From assembly GCA_016704895.1 (NCBI GenBank), contig JADIZG010000070.1, positions 124,001 to 188,000 of the forward strand: a DNA stretch of 64,000 nucleotides, in the 5' to 3' direction. The DNA comes from Betaproteobacteria bacterium. GTDB lineage: Bacteria; Pseudomonadota; Gammaproteobacteria; Burkholderiales; Casimicrobiaceae. Shown here piece by piece: positions 9,116-19,712 of this stretch (position 1 is its first letter; each line of letters begins with the position of its first letter). The notes under the pieces were generated by a model. It ran no database searches and was not told where the DNA came from. It was given only the letters and a program-made list of their open reading frames with translations. The position numbers and the translations under genes are program-made.

Positions 9116-9300
9116 GTCGGGCTGAAGCCACGACCCAGGCGTCGGGGCTGAAGCGCGACCCACGACCGCCCATCGTTGCCTGTGGGTCGGCCTTCAGGCC
9201 GACAACGCTCGCGACGCGAGTCGGCTGAAGCCGACCAGCGGGCTGAAGCCCGACCCACAAGATGCTTCGAGGCGTCGGGCACAACGCCGACCCACAGGCG
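9116..9300. repeat. Interspersed hairpin repeat cluster, core GTGGGTCGGCCTTCAGGCC
   Basis: About five full or partial copies of a palindromic unit occur in both orientations, for example GTGGGTCGG/CTTCAGGCCGAC near 9182-9203 and GGCTGAAGCCCGACCCAC near 9241-9258. Each unit has GGC-TTCA-GCC symmetry flanked by CGACCCAC or GTGGGTCG. The cluster exactly fills the gap between the convergent DUF202 gene and relA. The same unit recurs at 45.0-45.2 kb. It is not a CRISPR because units are in mixed orientation and spacing is irregular. It may serve as a bidirectional transcription barrier. Confidence 0.8.
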
Positions 9301-11511
9301 TCAGCGACGCGCCGCCCCGAGCACGCCCGGCACCTCGCGCACCAGCGCGAGCGCGCGCTTCAACTGCTCGACGCCGGCCACCTCGATCGTGAACCCCATG
9401 CGCGCGAGGTGCTGCTTCGTGAGCGTGTTCACCGCGGTCACGTTGATCTTCTCGCGCGAGAAGACCTCCGAGATGTCGCGCAGGAGGCCCGGCCTGTCGC
9501 CCGACTCGACGATGATGTCGACCGGGAACACCTCGTCCCGGCGCGAGCCCCAGTCCGCCTCGATCATCTGCTCGGGCTCGCGCGCGCGGATGCGTGCGAG
9601 GTTCGCGCAGGACGCGCGGTGGATCGTGATGCCCTTCCCGCGAGTGACGAAGCCGGCGATCGGGTCGGGCGGCGCCGGCTTGCAGCAGCGGGCGAGCCCC
9701 GTCATCAGCCGGTCGACGCCGACGACCAGGATGCCGCTGCCCGAACCCGCCGCCCGGCTCGCGCGCGTGACGACGCCCTCCTCGTGGCCCGGCGCCTGCG
9801 GCCCGGGCGCCGGCGCCGCCACCGCCTTGATCGCCGTCTGCAGCTGGCGCAGGTTGATCTCGTCGCGAGCGTAGGCGGCGAAAAGCTCGTCGGGCTTCGC
9901 GTAGCCGGCCTTCGCGGCCAGCAGGTCGAGGTTGAGCGACGACACGCCGGCGCGCGCGAGCTCGCGCTCGACCGCGGCGCGCCCGTGCGCGACCGTCTCG
10001 TCGAGGGCCTGCGCCTTGAACCACTGGCGGACCTTCGCTCGCGCCCGGTTGCTCGTGACGTAGCCCAGCTCGGGGTTGAGCCAGTCGCGCGACGGGCCGC
10101 CCTCGCGCACCGTCAGCACCTCGACGCGCTGTCCGTTCGCGAGCGGCGTGTTGAGCGGAACCATGTGGCCGTCGACCTTCGCGCCGCGGCAGCGGTGGCC
10201 GAGGTTCGTGTGCACGGCGTAAGCGAAGTCGACCGGCGTCGCGCCGGCGGGGAGGTCGACGACCTTGCCCTGCGGCGTCAGCACGTAGATCGTGTCGGTG
10301 AACAGCGACTGCTTGAACGCGGCGAGCCATTCGCTCGTGTCGGCGATCGCGTCCTTCCAGTCGAGCACCTGCCGCAGCCACGCGATGCGGTCCTCGAACG
10401 CCGGGTCGTGGCGGTCCGACGCGCCTTCCTTGTAGCGCCAGTGCGCCGCGACGCCGTACTCCGAGTGCTGGTGCATCTCGCGCGTGCGGATCTGCACCTC
10501 CAGCGGCTTCCCCTCCGGGCCGATCACGGCGGTGTGCAGCGACCGGTAGTCGTTCGCCTTCGGCTTCGCGATGTAGTCGTCGAACTCGCCGGGCAGAGGC
10601 GTCCACAGGTGATGCACGATCCCGAGCGCCGTGTAGCACGCCTTGACGTCGTCGACGAGGATGCGCACCGCGCGGATGTCGTAGAGCGTCTCGATGCCCG
10701 ACTGCTTGCGGCGCATCTTGGTCCAGATGCTGAAGATGTGCTTCGGGCGCCCGGTCACGTCGGCGGCGATCCTCGACGACGCGAGCTCGCGCTTCAGCGT
10801 CTCGATCACGTCCTCGATGTAGCGCTGGCGGTCGAGCCGGCGCTCGTCGATCAGCTTCGCGATCTGCTTGTAGGTCTCGGGCTCGATCGCCCGGAGCGAC
10901 AGGTCCTCGAGCTCCCACTTGAGCTGCCAGACGCCCAGCCGGTTCGCGAGCGGCGCGTAGAGGTCGAGCACCTCGCGCGCGACCTCGCGCCGAAGCGCCT
11001 CGTCGCCCGACATGAGCCAGCGCAGCGCCGCCAGCCGCTCGGCGAGCTTGAGGATCACGACGCGGATGTCCTCGACCATCGCGAGGAGCATCTTGCGCAG
11101 GTTCTCGGACTGCGCCGCGCGCTCCTCCTGCGTGGCGCCCACGCGGCGCGCGCGGATCGAATCCATCCGCGCCACGCCCGCGACGAGCCCCGACACGTCG
11201 TCGCCGAAGCGCGACGCGACGTCCGCGGCGTCGAACGCCTTCGCCGCGGGCAGCACCGCGAGCAGCGCGCCGCGGATCGACGCGGGGTCGAGCTTCAGGC
11301 CCGCGACGATGCCCGCGGTCGCGAGCGCGCGGTCGACGAGCTTCTCGCCGTCCGGGGCCGAGTGCGCGTCCGCGCGCTGCTGCATGTAGTCGAACGCCGC
11401 GCGGAACGCGTCGATGTCGTCGCGCGGGTAGGTGCCGGCGAGCGAGTCCAGCCACGCCGCGACGGCCTGCGGCGCGGCGGATGCGGGCGCGGCACGGACG
11501 ACGGCGACCAT
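9301..11511 (-). CDS. relA: GTP pyrophosphokinase RelA ((p)ppGpp synthetase)
   Basis: RelA makes (p)ppGpp on stalled ribosomes during amino-acid starvation. The 736-residue protein has the full long-RSH layout: an N-terminal pseudo-hydrolase region, the synthetase domain (about 240-365, with RPKHIFSIWTKM, DDYIAKPKANDYRSLHTAV and EVQIRTREMH), a TGS domain (about 405-465, FTDTIYVLTPQGKVVDLP), a helical/zinc-finger region and a C-terminal ACT domain (about 655-735). The hydrolase region lacks the HD metal motif of SpoT, so the enzyme should be synthesis-only. It is downstream of glmM on the same strand with a 67-base gap. Confidence 0.92.
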   Translation of the reverse strand: MVAVVRAAPASAAPQAVAAWLDSLAGTYPRDDIDAFRAAFDYMQQRADAHSAPDGEKLVDRALATAGIVAGLKLDPASIRGALLAVLPAAKAFDAADVASRFGDDVSGLVAGVARMDSIRARRVGATQEERAAQSENLRKMLLAMVEDIRVVILKLAERLAALRWLMSGDEALRREVAREVLDLYAPLANRLGVWQLKWELEDLSLRAIEPETYKQIAKLIDERRLDRQRYIEDVIETLKRELASSRIAADVTGRPKHIFSIWTKMRRKQSGIETLYDIRAVRILVDDVKACYTALGIVHHLWTPLPGEFDDYIAKPKANDYRSLHTAVIGPEGKPLEVQIRTREMHQHSEYGVAAHWRYKEGASDRHDPAFEDRIAWLRQVLDWKDAIADTSEWLAAFKQSLFTDTIYVLTPQGKVVDLPAGATPVDFAYAVHTNLGHRCRGAKVDGHMVPLNTPLANGQRVEVLTVREGGPSRDWLNPELGYVTSNRARAKVRQWFKAQALDETVAHGRAAVERELARAGVSSLNLDLLAAKAGYAKPDELFAAYARDEINLRQLQTAIKAVAAPAPGPQAPGHEEGVVTRASRAAGSGSGILVVGVDRLMTGLARCCKPAPPDPIAGFVTRGKGITIHRASCANLARIRAREPEQMIEADWGSRRDEVFPVDIIVESGDRPGLLRDISEVFSREKINVTAVNTLTKQHLARMGFTIEVAGVEQLKRALALVREVPGVLGAARR

Positions 11512-11578
11512 GGTGCGATGATACGCGCGCGGCGAATCCGGATCGACGCGACCCGCGGCCGGGACGGGCCGCGCGCCC

Positions 11579-12940
11579 TCAGAGCGGCACGCCCGCCGCC
11601 CGCGCGATCGTCTCGGCGATCGCGCCCGCGTGCTCGTCGGCCGTCGCCTTGTCGCGCGCCTCGACCATCACGCGCAGCACCGGCTCGGTGCCCGACGGAC
11701 GCAGGAGCACGCGCCCCCTGTCGCCCAGCGCGACGACCGCGCTGTCGCGCGATCGCTTCACCGCGTCGCTGCCCTGCCAGTCCCAGCCGCGCCGGATCGG
11801 GACGTTGATGAGCGTCTGCGGGAACATCGCGACCGGAGCGGTCGCCCGGGCGAGCGTCGAGCCGCTCTCGATCAGCGCGCGCAGCACCGCGAGCGAGGCG
11901 ACGATCGCGTCGCCGGTCGTGTGCTTGTCGAGGCAGATCAGGTGGCCCGAGCCCTCGCCGCCGAGCGTCCAGCCGCGCTCCACGAGCTTCTCGAGCACGT
12001 AGCGGTCGCCGACCTTCGCGCGCTCGAGCTTCACGCCCTCGCGCGCGAGCGCCTGCTCGAACCCGAGGTTCGACATCACGGTCCCGACGACGCCCCCGGC
12101 CAGCGCGCCCCGCCGCTTCGCGTCCATCGCGATCACGTAGAGCAGCTCGTCGCCGCCGTAGACGCGTCCGTCGCGGTCGACCATCACGAGCCGGTCGCCG
12201 TCGCCGTCGAGCGCGATGCCGAGGTCGGCCCGATGCTTGACGACCTCGGCGGCCAGGTGCGTCGGGTGCGTCGCGCCGCAGCCGTCGTTGATGTTGAGGC
12301 CGTCGGGCGCCACGCCGGTCGCGATCACGGTCGCGCCGAGCTCGCTGAAGACCGGCGGCGCGACGTGGTACGCGGCGCCGTGCGCGCAGTCGACGACGAC
12401 GGTCACGCCGCGCAGGTCGAGCGAGCCGGGGAACGTCGACTTGCAGAACTCGACGTAGCGCCCCGCCGCGTCGGCGACGCGACGTGCCTTGCCGAGCTCG
12501 GCGGACGCGACGCATGCGAGCGGCGCGGCCATCGCGGCCTCGATCGCGATCTCGGTCGCGTCGGGGAGCTTCGCGCCCGCCGACGAGAAGAACTTGATGC
12601 CGTTGTCGTCGTACGGGTTGTGCGACGCGCTGATCACGATGCCCGCCGTCAGGCGCAGCGCTCGCGTGAGATAGGCGATGCCCGGCGTGGGCAGCGGCCC
12701 GCACAGCGCGACGTCGACGCCTGCCGCGGACAGCCCCGCCTCGAGCGCGGCCTCGAGCAGGTAGCCCGAGATGCGCGTGTCCTTGCCGATCAGCACGGCG
12801 GGCCGCCCCGCCGGCCGGCGCGGGTCGGCCGCGAACGTGCGGCCGGCGGCCCAGCCGAGCTTCATCACGAGCTCGGGCGTGATCGGCGGCTCGCCCACGC
12901 GCCCGCGCACGCCGTCGGTGCCGAAATACTCGCGCTTCAT
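11579..12940 (-). CDS. glmM: Phosphoglucosamine mutase GlmM
   Basis: GlmM converts glucosamine-6-phosphate to glucosamine-1-phosphate for peptidoglycan and LPS. The 453-residue length is standard. It opens with YFGTDGVRG, contains the phosphoserine loop ISASHNPYDDNG (active Ser near 106), the metal loop DGDGDR near 245, the sugar loop GEGSGH near 325 and the phosphate site RPSGTEPVLRVMVE near the end. Its ATG at 12938-12940 overlaps the folP stop (ATGA), so it is translated from the ftsH-folP-glmM message. Confidence 0.96.
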   Translation of the reverse strand: MKREYFGTDGVRGRVGEPPITPELVMKLGWAAGRTFAADPRRPAGRPAVLIGKDTRISGYLLEAALEAGLSAAGVDVALCGPLPTPGIAYLTRALRLTAGIVISASHNPYDDNGIKFFSSAGAKLPDATEIAIEAAMAAPLACVASAELGKARRVADAAGRYVEFCKSTFPGSLDLRGVTVVVDCAHGAAYHVAPPVFSELGATVIATGVAPDGLNINDGCGATHPTHLAAEVVKHRADLGIALDGDGDRLVMVDRDGRVYGGDELLYVIAMDAKRRGALAGGVVGTVMSNLGFEQALAREGVKLERAKVGDRYVLEKLVERGWTLGGEGSGHLICLDKHTTGDAIVASLAVLRALIESGSTLARATAPVAMFPQTLINVPIRRGWDWQGSDAVKRSRDSAVVALGDRGRVLLRPSGTEPVLRVMVEARDKATADEHAGAIAETIARAAGVPL

Positions 12941-13800
12941 CGGTTCCGCTCCTGCTCAACCGTCGCCCGCCACACGGCGAGCGCATCGACCGTCTCGCGG
13001 ACGTCGTGCACGCGCACGATCGCCGCACCGCGCTGCACCGCCGACAGCGCGGCGGCGACGCTTGCCGCCATGCGCTCGCCTTCCGGCCTCCCGGTGATCG
13101 CGCCCAGCATCGACTTGCGCGACAGCCCGGCCAGCACCGGATAGCCGGACGCGGCGATCTCGTCGAGCCGGGCGAGCAGGTCGAGATTATGCGCCAGCGT
13201 CTTGCCGAATCCGAAGCCCGGATCGACGACGATCCGGTCGCGCGCGATGCCCGCCGCCTCGCACGCCCGCGCGCGCGCCTCCAGGAAGCCGCGGACCTCC
13301 GCGACGACGTCGGCGTACTCCGGCGCCGACTGCATCGTGGCGGGCGTGCCTCGCATGTGCATCAGGCACACGGCAACGCCGCTTCCCGCGATCGCCTCGA
13401 TCGCGCCCGGCGCCCCGAGCGCGCCGACGTCGTTGACGATCGCCGCGCCGGCCCCGATCGCCGCGCGCATGACGCCCGGCTTCGTCGTGTCGACCGAGAC
13501 GAGCGCGCCCTCGCGCGCGAGCGCCTCGATCACCGGCACGACGCGGGCGAGCTCGGTCGCCTCGTCGACGCGGTCCGAGTCGGGGCGCGTCGACTCGCCG
13601 CCGACGTCGACGACGTCGGCGCCGTCGGCGAGCATCGCGCGCGCGCGGTCGAGCGCCCGCGCGAGCCCGGCGTACCGGCCGCCATCCGAGAACGAGTCCG
13701 GCGTGACGTTGAGGATCCCCATGACGCGCGGGCGCGAGAGATCGAGCGTCCGCACGCCGCACCGAAGCACGGTCGTGCCGCCCGCCGCCGCCGGACGCAT
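12937..13800 (-). CDS. folP: Dihydropteroate synthase FolP
   Basis: FolP condenses p-aminobenzoate with dihydropterin pyrophosphate in folate synthesis and is the sulfonamide target. Motifs in order are VMGILNVTPDSFSDGG, GGESTRP, the NDVGAL segment, DPGFGFGK and LSRKSMLG. I chose ATG 13800 (287 residues), which fits the family; an upstream extension to 13869 would run through the hairpin behind ftsH. It overlaps glmM by four bases and lies about 90 bases after ftsH, the usual ftsH-folP-glmM order. Confidence 0.93.
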   Translation of the reverse strand: MRPAAAGGTTVLRCGVRTLDLSRPRVMGILNVTPDSFSDGGRYAGLARALDRARAMLADGADVVDVGGESTRPDSDRVDEATELARVVPVIEALAREGALVSVDTTKPGVMRAAIGAGAAIVNDVGALGAPGAIEAIAGSGVAVCLMHMRGTPATMQSAPEYADVVAEVRGFLEARARACEAAGIARDRIVVDPGFGFGKTLAHNLDLLARLDEIAASGYPVLAGLSRKSMLGAITGRPEGERMAASVAAALSAVQRGAAIVRVHDVRETVDALAVWRATVEQERNR

Positions 13801-13839
13801 GGAATTCGCAAGCACGGTGCCCCGCCCCTGAAACGCGAA

Positions 13840-13861
13840 GGGCGGGCCTCTCGACCCGCCC
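13840..13861 (-). terminator. Hairpin between ftsH and folP
   Basis: A perfect 7-bp GGGCGGG/CCCGCCC stem with an 8-base loop lies just after the ftsH stop on the minus strand. The run after it is only TTCGCGTTTC, so it is a weak or partial terminator. It could attenuate folP-glmM relative to ftsH. Confidence 0.45.
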
Positions 13862-13888
13862 CTCGTCACCCGTCGATCCCCGGCCGCG

Positions 13889-15778
<1,890 letters not shown>

Positions 15779-15877
15779 GTATCGCTCCTAGACGCGGCGC
15801 CCGGGGGCGCCCCGTTCCGCCCGGAAATCCGGGCGTTTGCCCCGAGGCGGTTCGCCTCGAGGGAAAAAATCATTCTA
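15779..15877 (-). promoter_or_regulatory. ftsH leader with hairpins and a candidate -10
   Basis: Reading the minus strand, TAGAAT (plus 15872-15877) is a good -10 match, but no clear -35 is seen 17 bases upstream. The following leader of about 90 bases contains a run of T, an inverted repeat GAGGCG-GTT-CGCCTC (15844-15858) and a second small stem CCCGG-AAAT-CCGGG near 15823-15836. The stems could shape translation initiation of ftsH. This is sequence reading only. Confidence 0.35.
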
Positions 15878-15945
15878 CCCCAGCCCCTGCAGGCGCCCCT
15901 GGACAGACAGGCCGCCCGTCCGCTCACGCGTCCCGCCCGTGCCGG

Positions 15946-16593
15946 TCATCCGCCCGAGAACCCCTTGCCGACCAGGAAGACCTCCCGGCTCCTGTCGCGG
16001 CTCGCCTTGGGCTTGCGCAGGTAGACCTTGTCGAACCGCTCGCGCATCGACTTCTCGAACTCGGCCAATCCGGCCCCCTGGAATACCTTGACAGCGAAAT
16101 CGCCTCCGGGTTGCAGATGCTCGCCCGCGAAGGCGAGGGCGAGGTCCGCCAGGCCGACGCTGCGCGCCTGGTCGACGGGGTCGATGCCCGAGAGGTTGGG
16201 GGCCATGTCGGAAACCACAAGGTCGACAGGCCTCCCCGCGAGCGCGGCCTCGACGGCCGCGAGCCCCTCGTCGGTCGCGAAGTCGGCTTGCACGAACGCG
16301 ACGCCGGCGACCGGATGCATCGGCAGCACGTCGACCGCGACGATCGTCGACTTCGGTCCGAGCCGCTCGCGCAGCACCTGGCACCAGCTTCCCGGCGCCG
16401 AGCCCAGATCGACTGCGACGATGCCGGGACGCAGGAGCTTGTCGCGCTCGTCCAGCTCGAGCAGCTTGAACGCCGCCCGCGACCGGTAGCCGCGCCGCTG
16501 CGCCTCCTGCACGTACGGGTCGTTGACGTGGTCGTGCATCCACGCCTTGCCGAAGCGGTGCTTCTTGCGCGTGGGGTTGAGGGGGCCGGGCAT
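15946..16593 (-). CDS. rlmE: 23S rRNA (uridine-2552-2'-O)-methyltransferase RlmE
   Basis: RlmE (FtsJ/RrmJ) methylates U2552 of 23S rRNA late in 50S assembly. The 215-residue protein has the SAM-binding motif VDLGSAPGSWCQ and the catalytic tetrad context: Lys in SRAAFKLLEL, Asp in VSDMAPNLSG, Lys in FAVKVFQG and Glu in REVFLVGKG. ATG 16593 gives the usual start MPGPLNPTRKKHRFGKAW. It lies upstream of ftsH on the same strand and is divergent from yhbY, the common betaproteobacterial arrangement. Confidence 0.93.
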   Translation of the reverse strand: MPGPLNPTRKKHRFGKAWMHDHVNDPYVQEAQRRGYRSRAAFKLLELDERDKLLRPGIVAVDLGSAPGSWCQVLRERLGPKSTIVAVDVLPMHPVAGVAFVQADFATDEGLAAVEAALAGRPVDLVVSDMAPNLSGIDPVDQARSVGLADLALAFAGEHLQPGGDFAVKVFQGAGLAEFEKSMRERFDKVYLRKPKASRDRSREVFLVGKGFSGG

Positions 16594-16773
16594 GGGGAAG
16601 CGAACGGCGAAGCGGACGGGGAGGAACGCTCGAGGCCCCGATGCCGCCAGGCCACGCACCGCATTGTATAGATCGCCGTGGAACCGGCGGCGCCCGCGCA
16701 CGCGCGCGCCCGTCCCGCCGCCCGATCGCCTGCCGCATGCCTCCGCCGGGGGGCGTTCGGCTACACTCGCCTC

Positions 16774-17868
16774 ATGATCACGCTCACGCCGTCGCAGCGC
16801 CGCGAGCTCCGGGCGCGCGCGCACTCACTCCATCCGGTCGTCGCGATCGGCCATGCGGGCCTGACGCCCGCCGTCCTGCACGAGATCGACGTCGCGCTCG
16901 GCGCGCACGAACTCGTCAAGGTGCGCGTGCATTCGGACGACCGCGACGAGCGCGAGGCGCACCTCGCGGGAATCTGCGAGAGCCTCGACGCCGCACCGGT
17001 ACAGCATCTGGGCAAGATCCTGATCCTCTGGCGGCCGGCCCCGAAGCCCGAGCCCGAGCCGCGCCGACGCGAGAAACCCGCGAAATCGCCGGGACGCCGT
17101 CGCGAATCCCTGGGTGCGCCGTCGGGCGGCGCGGGGCGGCAACGCCCGCCGCAGGACGTCGGTGGGCATGCCTCGAAGCATCGACGGGGCGCCGCGCGCC
17201 ATGCCCCCGTGAATCGGCATTCCGGGACGACGCGCCCCGGCCCCGCCGCGGCCCGTTGGCCGACTCCCCTCCGCCCGCGGGTGCGCCGCGCCGACGCCTT
17301 GCCGGAGCCAAGCTGCCTGCGGTCTCCGGAGAACGCAAATCGGCGACGGGAAAGCGCTCCACCTCGGGATCGAAACGCCCGCCGAGGGAGGCGAAGCGCC
17401 CGCCTTCCGGTACGGCGTACGCGCAGCGGAGGGAAGGCCAAGCGTCCGCCGTCAGGGGCAAGCCCGTCGTCCGCCGCAGGGAAGCGAAGCTCCCGTCCTC
17501 CGGGCGAAACGCCCGCCGGAGGGAAGCTCCTCCATCCGCCGAGGGGCGAAGCCCTCCTCCGGAGGCCGCGAAGCCCCCGTCCTCCGGCGCGAAGCGTCCG
17601 CCCGCCGGGGCGAAGCGCCCGCCGCCCGCGGCAAAGCGCCCACCCTCCGGCGCCAGGCGTCCTCCGGCGACCGCGGGCCGCGGTCCGGCCGGCGGAGCGC
17701 CGACGGCAGTGCGTCGTCGTCGCCGGCCCACGGGCGGACGATAGCGCGCGTTCCGGAGCGGCGCAGGATCCGGCGCGCTGGCGCGGGTGCCGCCGACAGC
17801 CATGCCCGAGACGCCGCCGCCCTCCCCCGTGCGCCTCCCGCTCGACGCGCGCGCCGCGGGAACGATGA
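16774..17868 (+). CDS. yhbY: YhbY-family RNA-binding protein with long basic tail
   Basis: The first 95 residues are a complete CRS1/YhbY domain (LTPSQRRELRARAHSLHPVV, IGHAGLTPAVL, HELVKVRV and a C-terminal KILILWRP); YhbY binds the pre-50S ribosome. After residue 95 the frame stays open through a Pro/Arg-rich, repetitive stretch to 17868 and overlaps the next gene by 67 bases, which is suspicious. In another frame the same DNA encodes SGAKRPPAGAKRPP-type repeats ending at TAG 17742-17744. A one-base indel between 17.1 and 17.3 kb would therefore give a protein of about 320 residues with a basic tail. The core assignment is secure; the C-terminus is not. TACACT at 16761-16766, very close to the ATG, is a possible -10. 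Confidence 0.75.
   Translation: MITLTPSQRRELRARAHSLHPVVAIGHAGLTPAVLHEIDVALGAHELVKVRVHSDDRDEREAHLAGICESLDAAPVQHLGKILILWRPAPKPEPEPRRREKPAKSPGRRRESLGAPSGGAGRQRPPQDVGGHASKHRRGAARHAPVNRHSGTTRPGPAAARWPTPLRPRVRRADALPEPSCLRSPENANRRRESAPPRDRNARRGRRSARLPVRRTRSGGKAKRPPSGASPSSAAGKRSSRPPGETPAGGKLLHPPRGEALLRRPRSPRPPARSVRPPGRSARRPRQSAHPPAPGVLRRPRAAVRPAERRRQCVVVAGPRADDSARSGAAQDPARWRGCRRQPCPRRRRPPPCASRSTRAPRER
17290..17744 (+). repeat. Degenerate short tandem repeats, unit about GCGAAGCGCCCGCC(G)TCCGG
   Basis: Around fifteen imperfect copies of an 18-24 base unit run in one orientation. They are clearest at 17576-17664, where the unit GCGAAGCGCCCGCCG plus a short linker repeats. In one forward frame the unit reads AKRPPSG. 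Unit length drifts, so the phase changes along the array. It overlaps the tail of the yhbY reading frame. It is too degenerate and unspaced to be a CRISPR. Confidence 0.65.
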
Positions 17869-18746
17869 TCGCGCTCACCGCCGTGTGGGGCATGCAGCAG
17901 GTCGCGATCAAGCTCGCCGCGCCGACCGTGCCGCTGGTGCTGCAGGCATCGATCCGCTCGGCGGTCGCGACCGTCCTCGTGCTCGCCTGGGCGCGCTCGC
18001 GCGGCATCGCGCTCGTCGGTCGCGACGGGACGCTCGTTCCCGGCCTCGCCGCAGGCATGCTGTTCGGCGCCGAGTTCGCGTTCATCTATGCGGGACTCGC
18101 GCACACGACCGCCGCGCGCATGGTCGTGCTGCTCTACCTCGCCCCCTGCTTCACCGCGATCGGCCTTGCCTGGCTCGTGCCGGGCGAGCACCTCGCGGCG
18201 CGCCAGTGGATCGGCATCGGCATAGCGTTCGCGGGAACCGCGTTCGCGTTCGCCGACGGCTTTGCCGCGTCCGGCGCGCCGACGCTCACGGGCGACGCGA
18301 TGGCGATTGCCGCAGCGGTGTTCTGGGCCGCGACCACCGTGCTGATCCGCGCAAGCCGGCTCGCGCGGGCGAGCGCGACGAAGACGCTCGCCTACCAGCT
18401 CGCGGTGTCCGCGGTCCTGCTCGCGATCGTGTCCGCCGCGCTCCGCGAATCGTGGTCGATCGCGCCGGCGCCCATGGCGTGGGCGAGCCTCGCGTTCCAG
18501 TCGGTCGTCGTCGCGTTCGCGAGCTACCTCGCGTGGTTCTGGCTGCTCACGCGCTACCTCGCCTCGCGGCTCTCGGTGTTCTCGTTCGCGACGCCGCTCT
18601 TCGGCGTCGCGTTCGCGCACCTCGTCCTCGGCGAGACGATCAGCGCGCGGTTCGCGGTTGCAGCGCTGCTGGTCGCCGCCGGCATCGCACTCGTGAACGC
18701 GGGCTCGCCGCCAACCGATGCCACGCGCAAGCATGCGGCCCGTTGA
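17802..18746 (+). CDS. EamA/RhaT-family drug/metabolite transporter
   Basis: A 314-residue inner-membrane protein with ten predicted helices arranged as two homologous EamA halves. The first half starts with MIALTAVWGMQQVAIKLAA; the second ends with LVLGETISARFAVAALLVAAGIALV, the family C-terminal signature. Substrates of this superfamily are varied (amino acids, nucleotide sugars, drugs), so none is assigned. ATG 17802 is preferred; GTG 17787 in the same frame would add five residues. It overlaps the start of the following peptidase gene. Confidence 0.85.
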   Translation: MPETPPPSPVRLPLDARAAGTMIALTAVWGMQQVAIKLAAPTVPLVLQASIRSAVATVLVLAWARSRGIALVGRDGTLVPGLAAGMLFGAEFAFIYAGLAHTTAARMVVLLYLAPCFTAIGLAWLVPGEHLAARQWIGIGIAFAGTAFAFADGFAASGAPTLTGDAMAIAAAVFWAATTVLIRASRLARASATKTLAYQLAVSAVLLAIVSAALRESWSIAPAPMAWASLAFQSVVVAFASYLAWFWLLTRYLASRLSVFSFATPLFGVAFAHLVLGETISARFAVAALLVAAGIALVNAGSPPTDATRKHAAR

Positions 18747-19615
18747 TTCGATGCGGCGCCTCGCCCCGTCGCCATGGCTCCTGCTCGCGGCAGCGCTCGT
18801 CGGCGCCGCGGCCCACGCGGCGGGCCTCGAGCTGCCGCGGGGACATGCGGTGCCCGGCGGCGTCGCCACGATCGCGCTGGGCGCATCGCCGTTGCGCCCC
18901 GGCGTTCGCACGGGCGACGTGCCGGTGCTCGTCGCCGGCGATCCGGGCGGCTGGACCGCCGTCGTCGGCATCGCGCTCTCGGCGAAGCCCGGCAAGGGCA
19001 CGATCGTCGTCGCGCGTCCGGGCCGCCCCGAGGAACGCAGGAGCTTCGAGATCGCGCCGGTGCGCTACGCCGAGCAGCGGCTCAAGGTCGCGCCCGCGCA
19101 GGTCGACCTGTCCAAGGAGGATCTCGCCCGTTACGAGCGCGAGCGCGCCCACCTCGCGCAGGTGATCGCGACGTTCAGCGACGAGGTTCCCGCGACGCTG
19201 CGCATGCGCCAGCCGGTGCCGGGCATCCGGTCGAGCTCGTTCGGGCTGCGCCGCGTGTTCAACGACCAGGCGCGCAGCCCGCACAGCGGCATGGACATCG
19301 CCGCGCCGGCGGGCACGCCGGTCGTCGCCGCCGCTGGCGGGCCGCGTGATCGACACGGGCGACTACTTCTTCAACGGCAACACCGTGTGGCTCGACCACG
19401 GCGCCGGGCTCATCACGATGTACGCGCACCTCGAATCGATCGCCGTGAAGGTCGGCGACGCGGTCGCCGAAGGCGCCACGATCGGCGCCGTCGGCGCGAC
19501 CGGCCGCGTCACCGGAGCGCACCTCCACTGGTCGGTGAGCCTGAACCGCGCGATGGTCGACCCGGCGCTCTTCCTGCGCGAAGCGGACGGCATGCCGCCG
19601 GCGGCGCGCCGATGA
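18733..19615 (+). pseudogene. M23-family (LytM) metallopeptidase, single-base frameshift
   Basis: A secreted peptidoglycan endopeptidase. The N-terminal helix (PWLLLAAALVGAAAHAAG) is a signal peptide. An N-terminal beta domain follows, and the peptidase domain holds HSGMDIAAPAGTPV (zinc His and Asp) and AHLHWSVSLN (the HxH motif). The frame breaks at about 19335-19341 (GCTGGCGGG): dropping one G restores VVAAAAGRVIDTGDYFFNG and a protein of about 293 residues. Start may be ATG 18733, overlapping the EamA stop, or ATG 18751. Family, zinc ligands and C-terminus all look normal, so an error in the read is plausible. Confidence 0.8.
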
Positions 19616-19712
19616 AAGCCGCGCGTGCCGCCGGGCCGCACCCGCCCGCCGGCCTTGCCCGCGCGGTCGCGAGTATGGGATCGTAGCGCGTCCCGCCCCG
19701 CCAGCCCCGCAC

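Noticed and set aside
9116..9300. Possible CRISPR or tRNA-like cluster
   Set aside because: Short palindromes in both orientations with irregular spacing; no tRNA cloverleaf or constant spacer length.
9301..11511. Bifunctional SpoT-type synthetase/hydrolase
   Set aside because: The N-terminal region lacks the HD hydrolase motif, so a RelA-type synthetase is the better call.
9262..11808. Long plus-strand open frame opposite relA and part of glmM
   Set aside because: Shadow frame; the product is an Arg/His/Val-rich string without domains, and relA is certain on the other strand.
17290..17744. Possible CRISPR array
   Set aside because: Units are degenerate, 18-24 bases, with no unique spacers and no cas genes.
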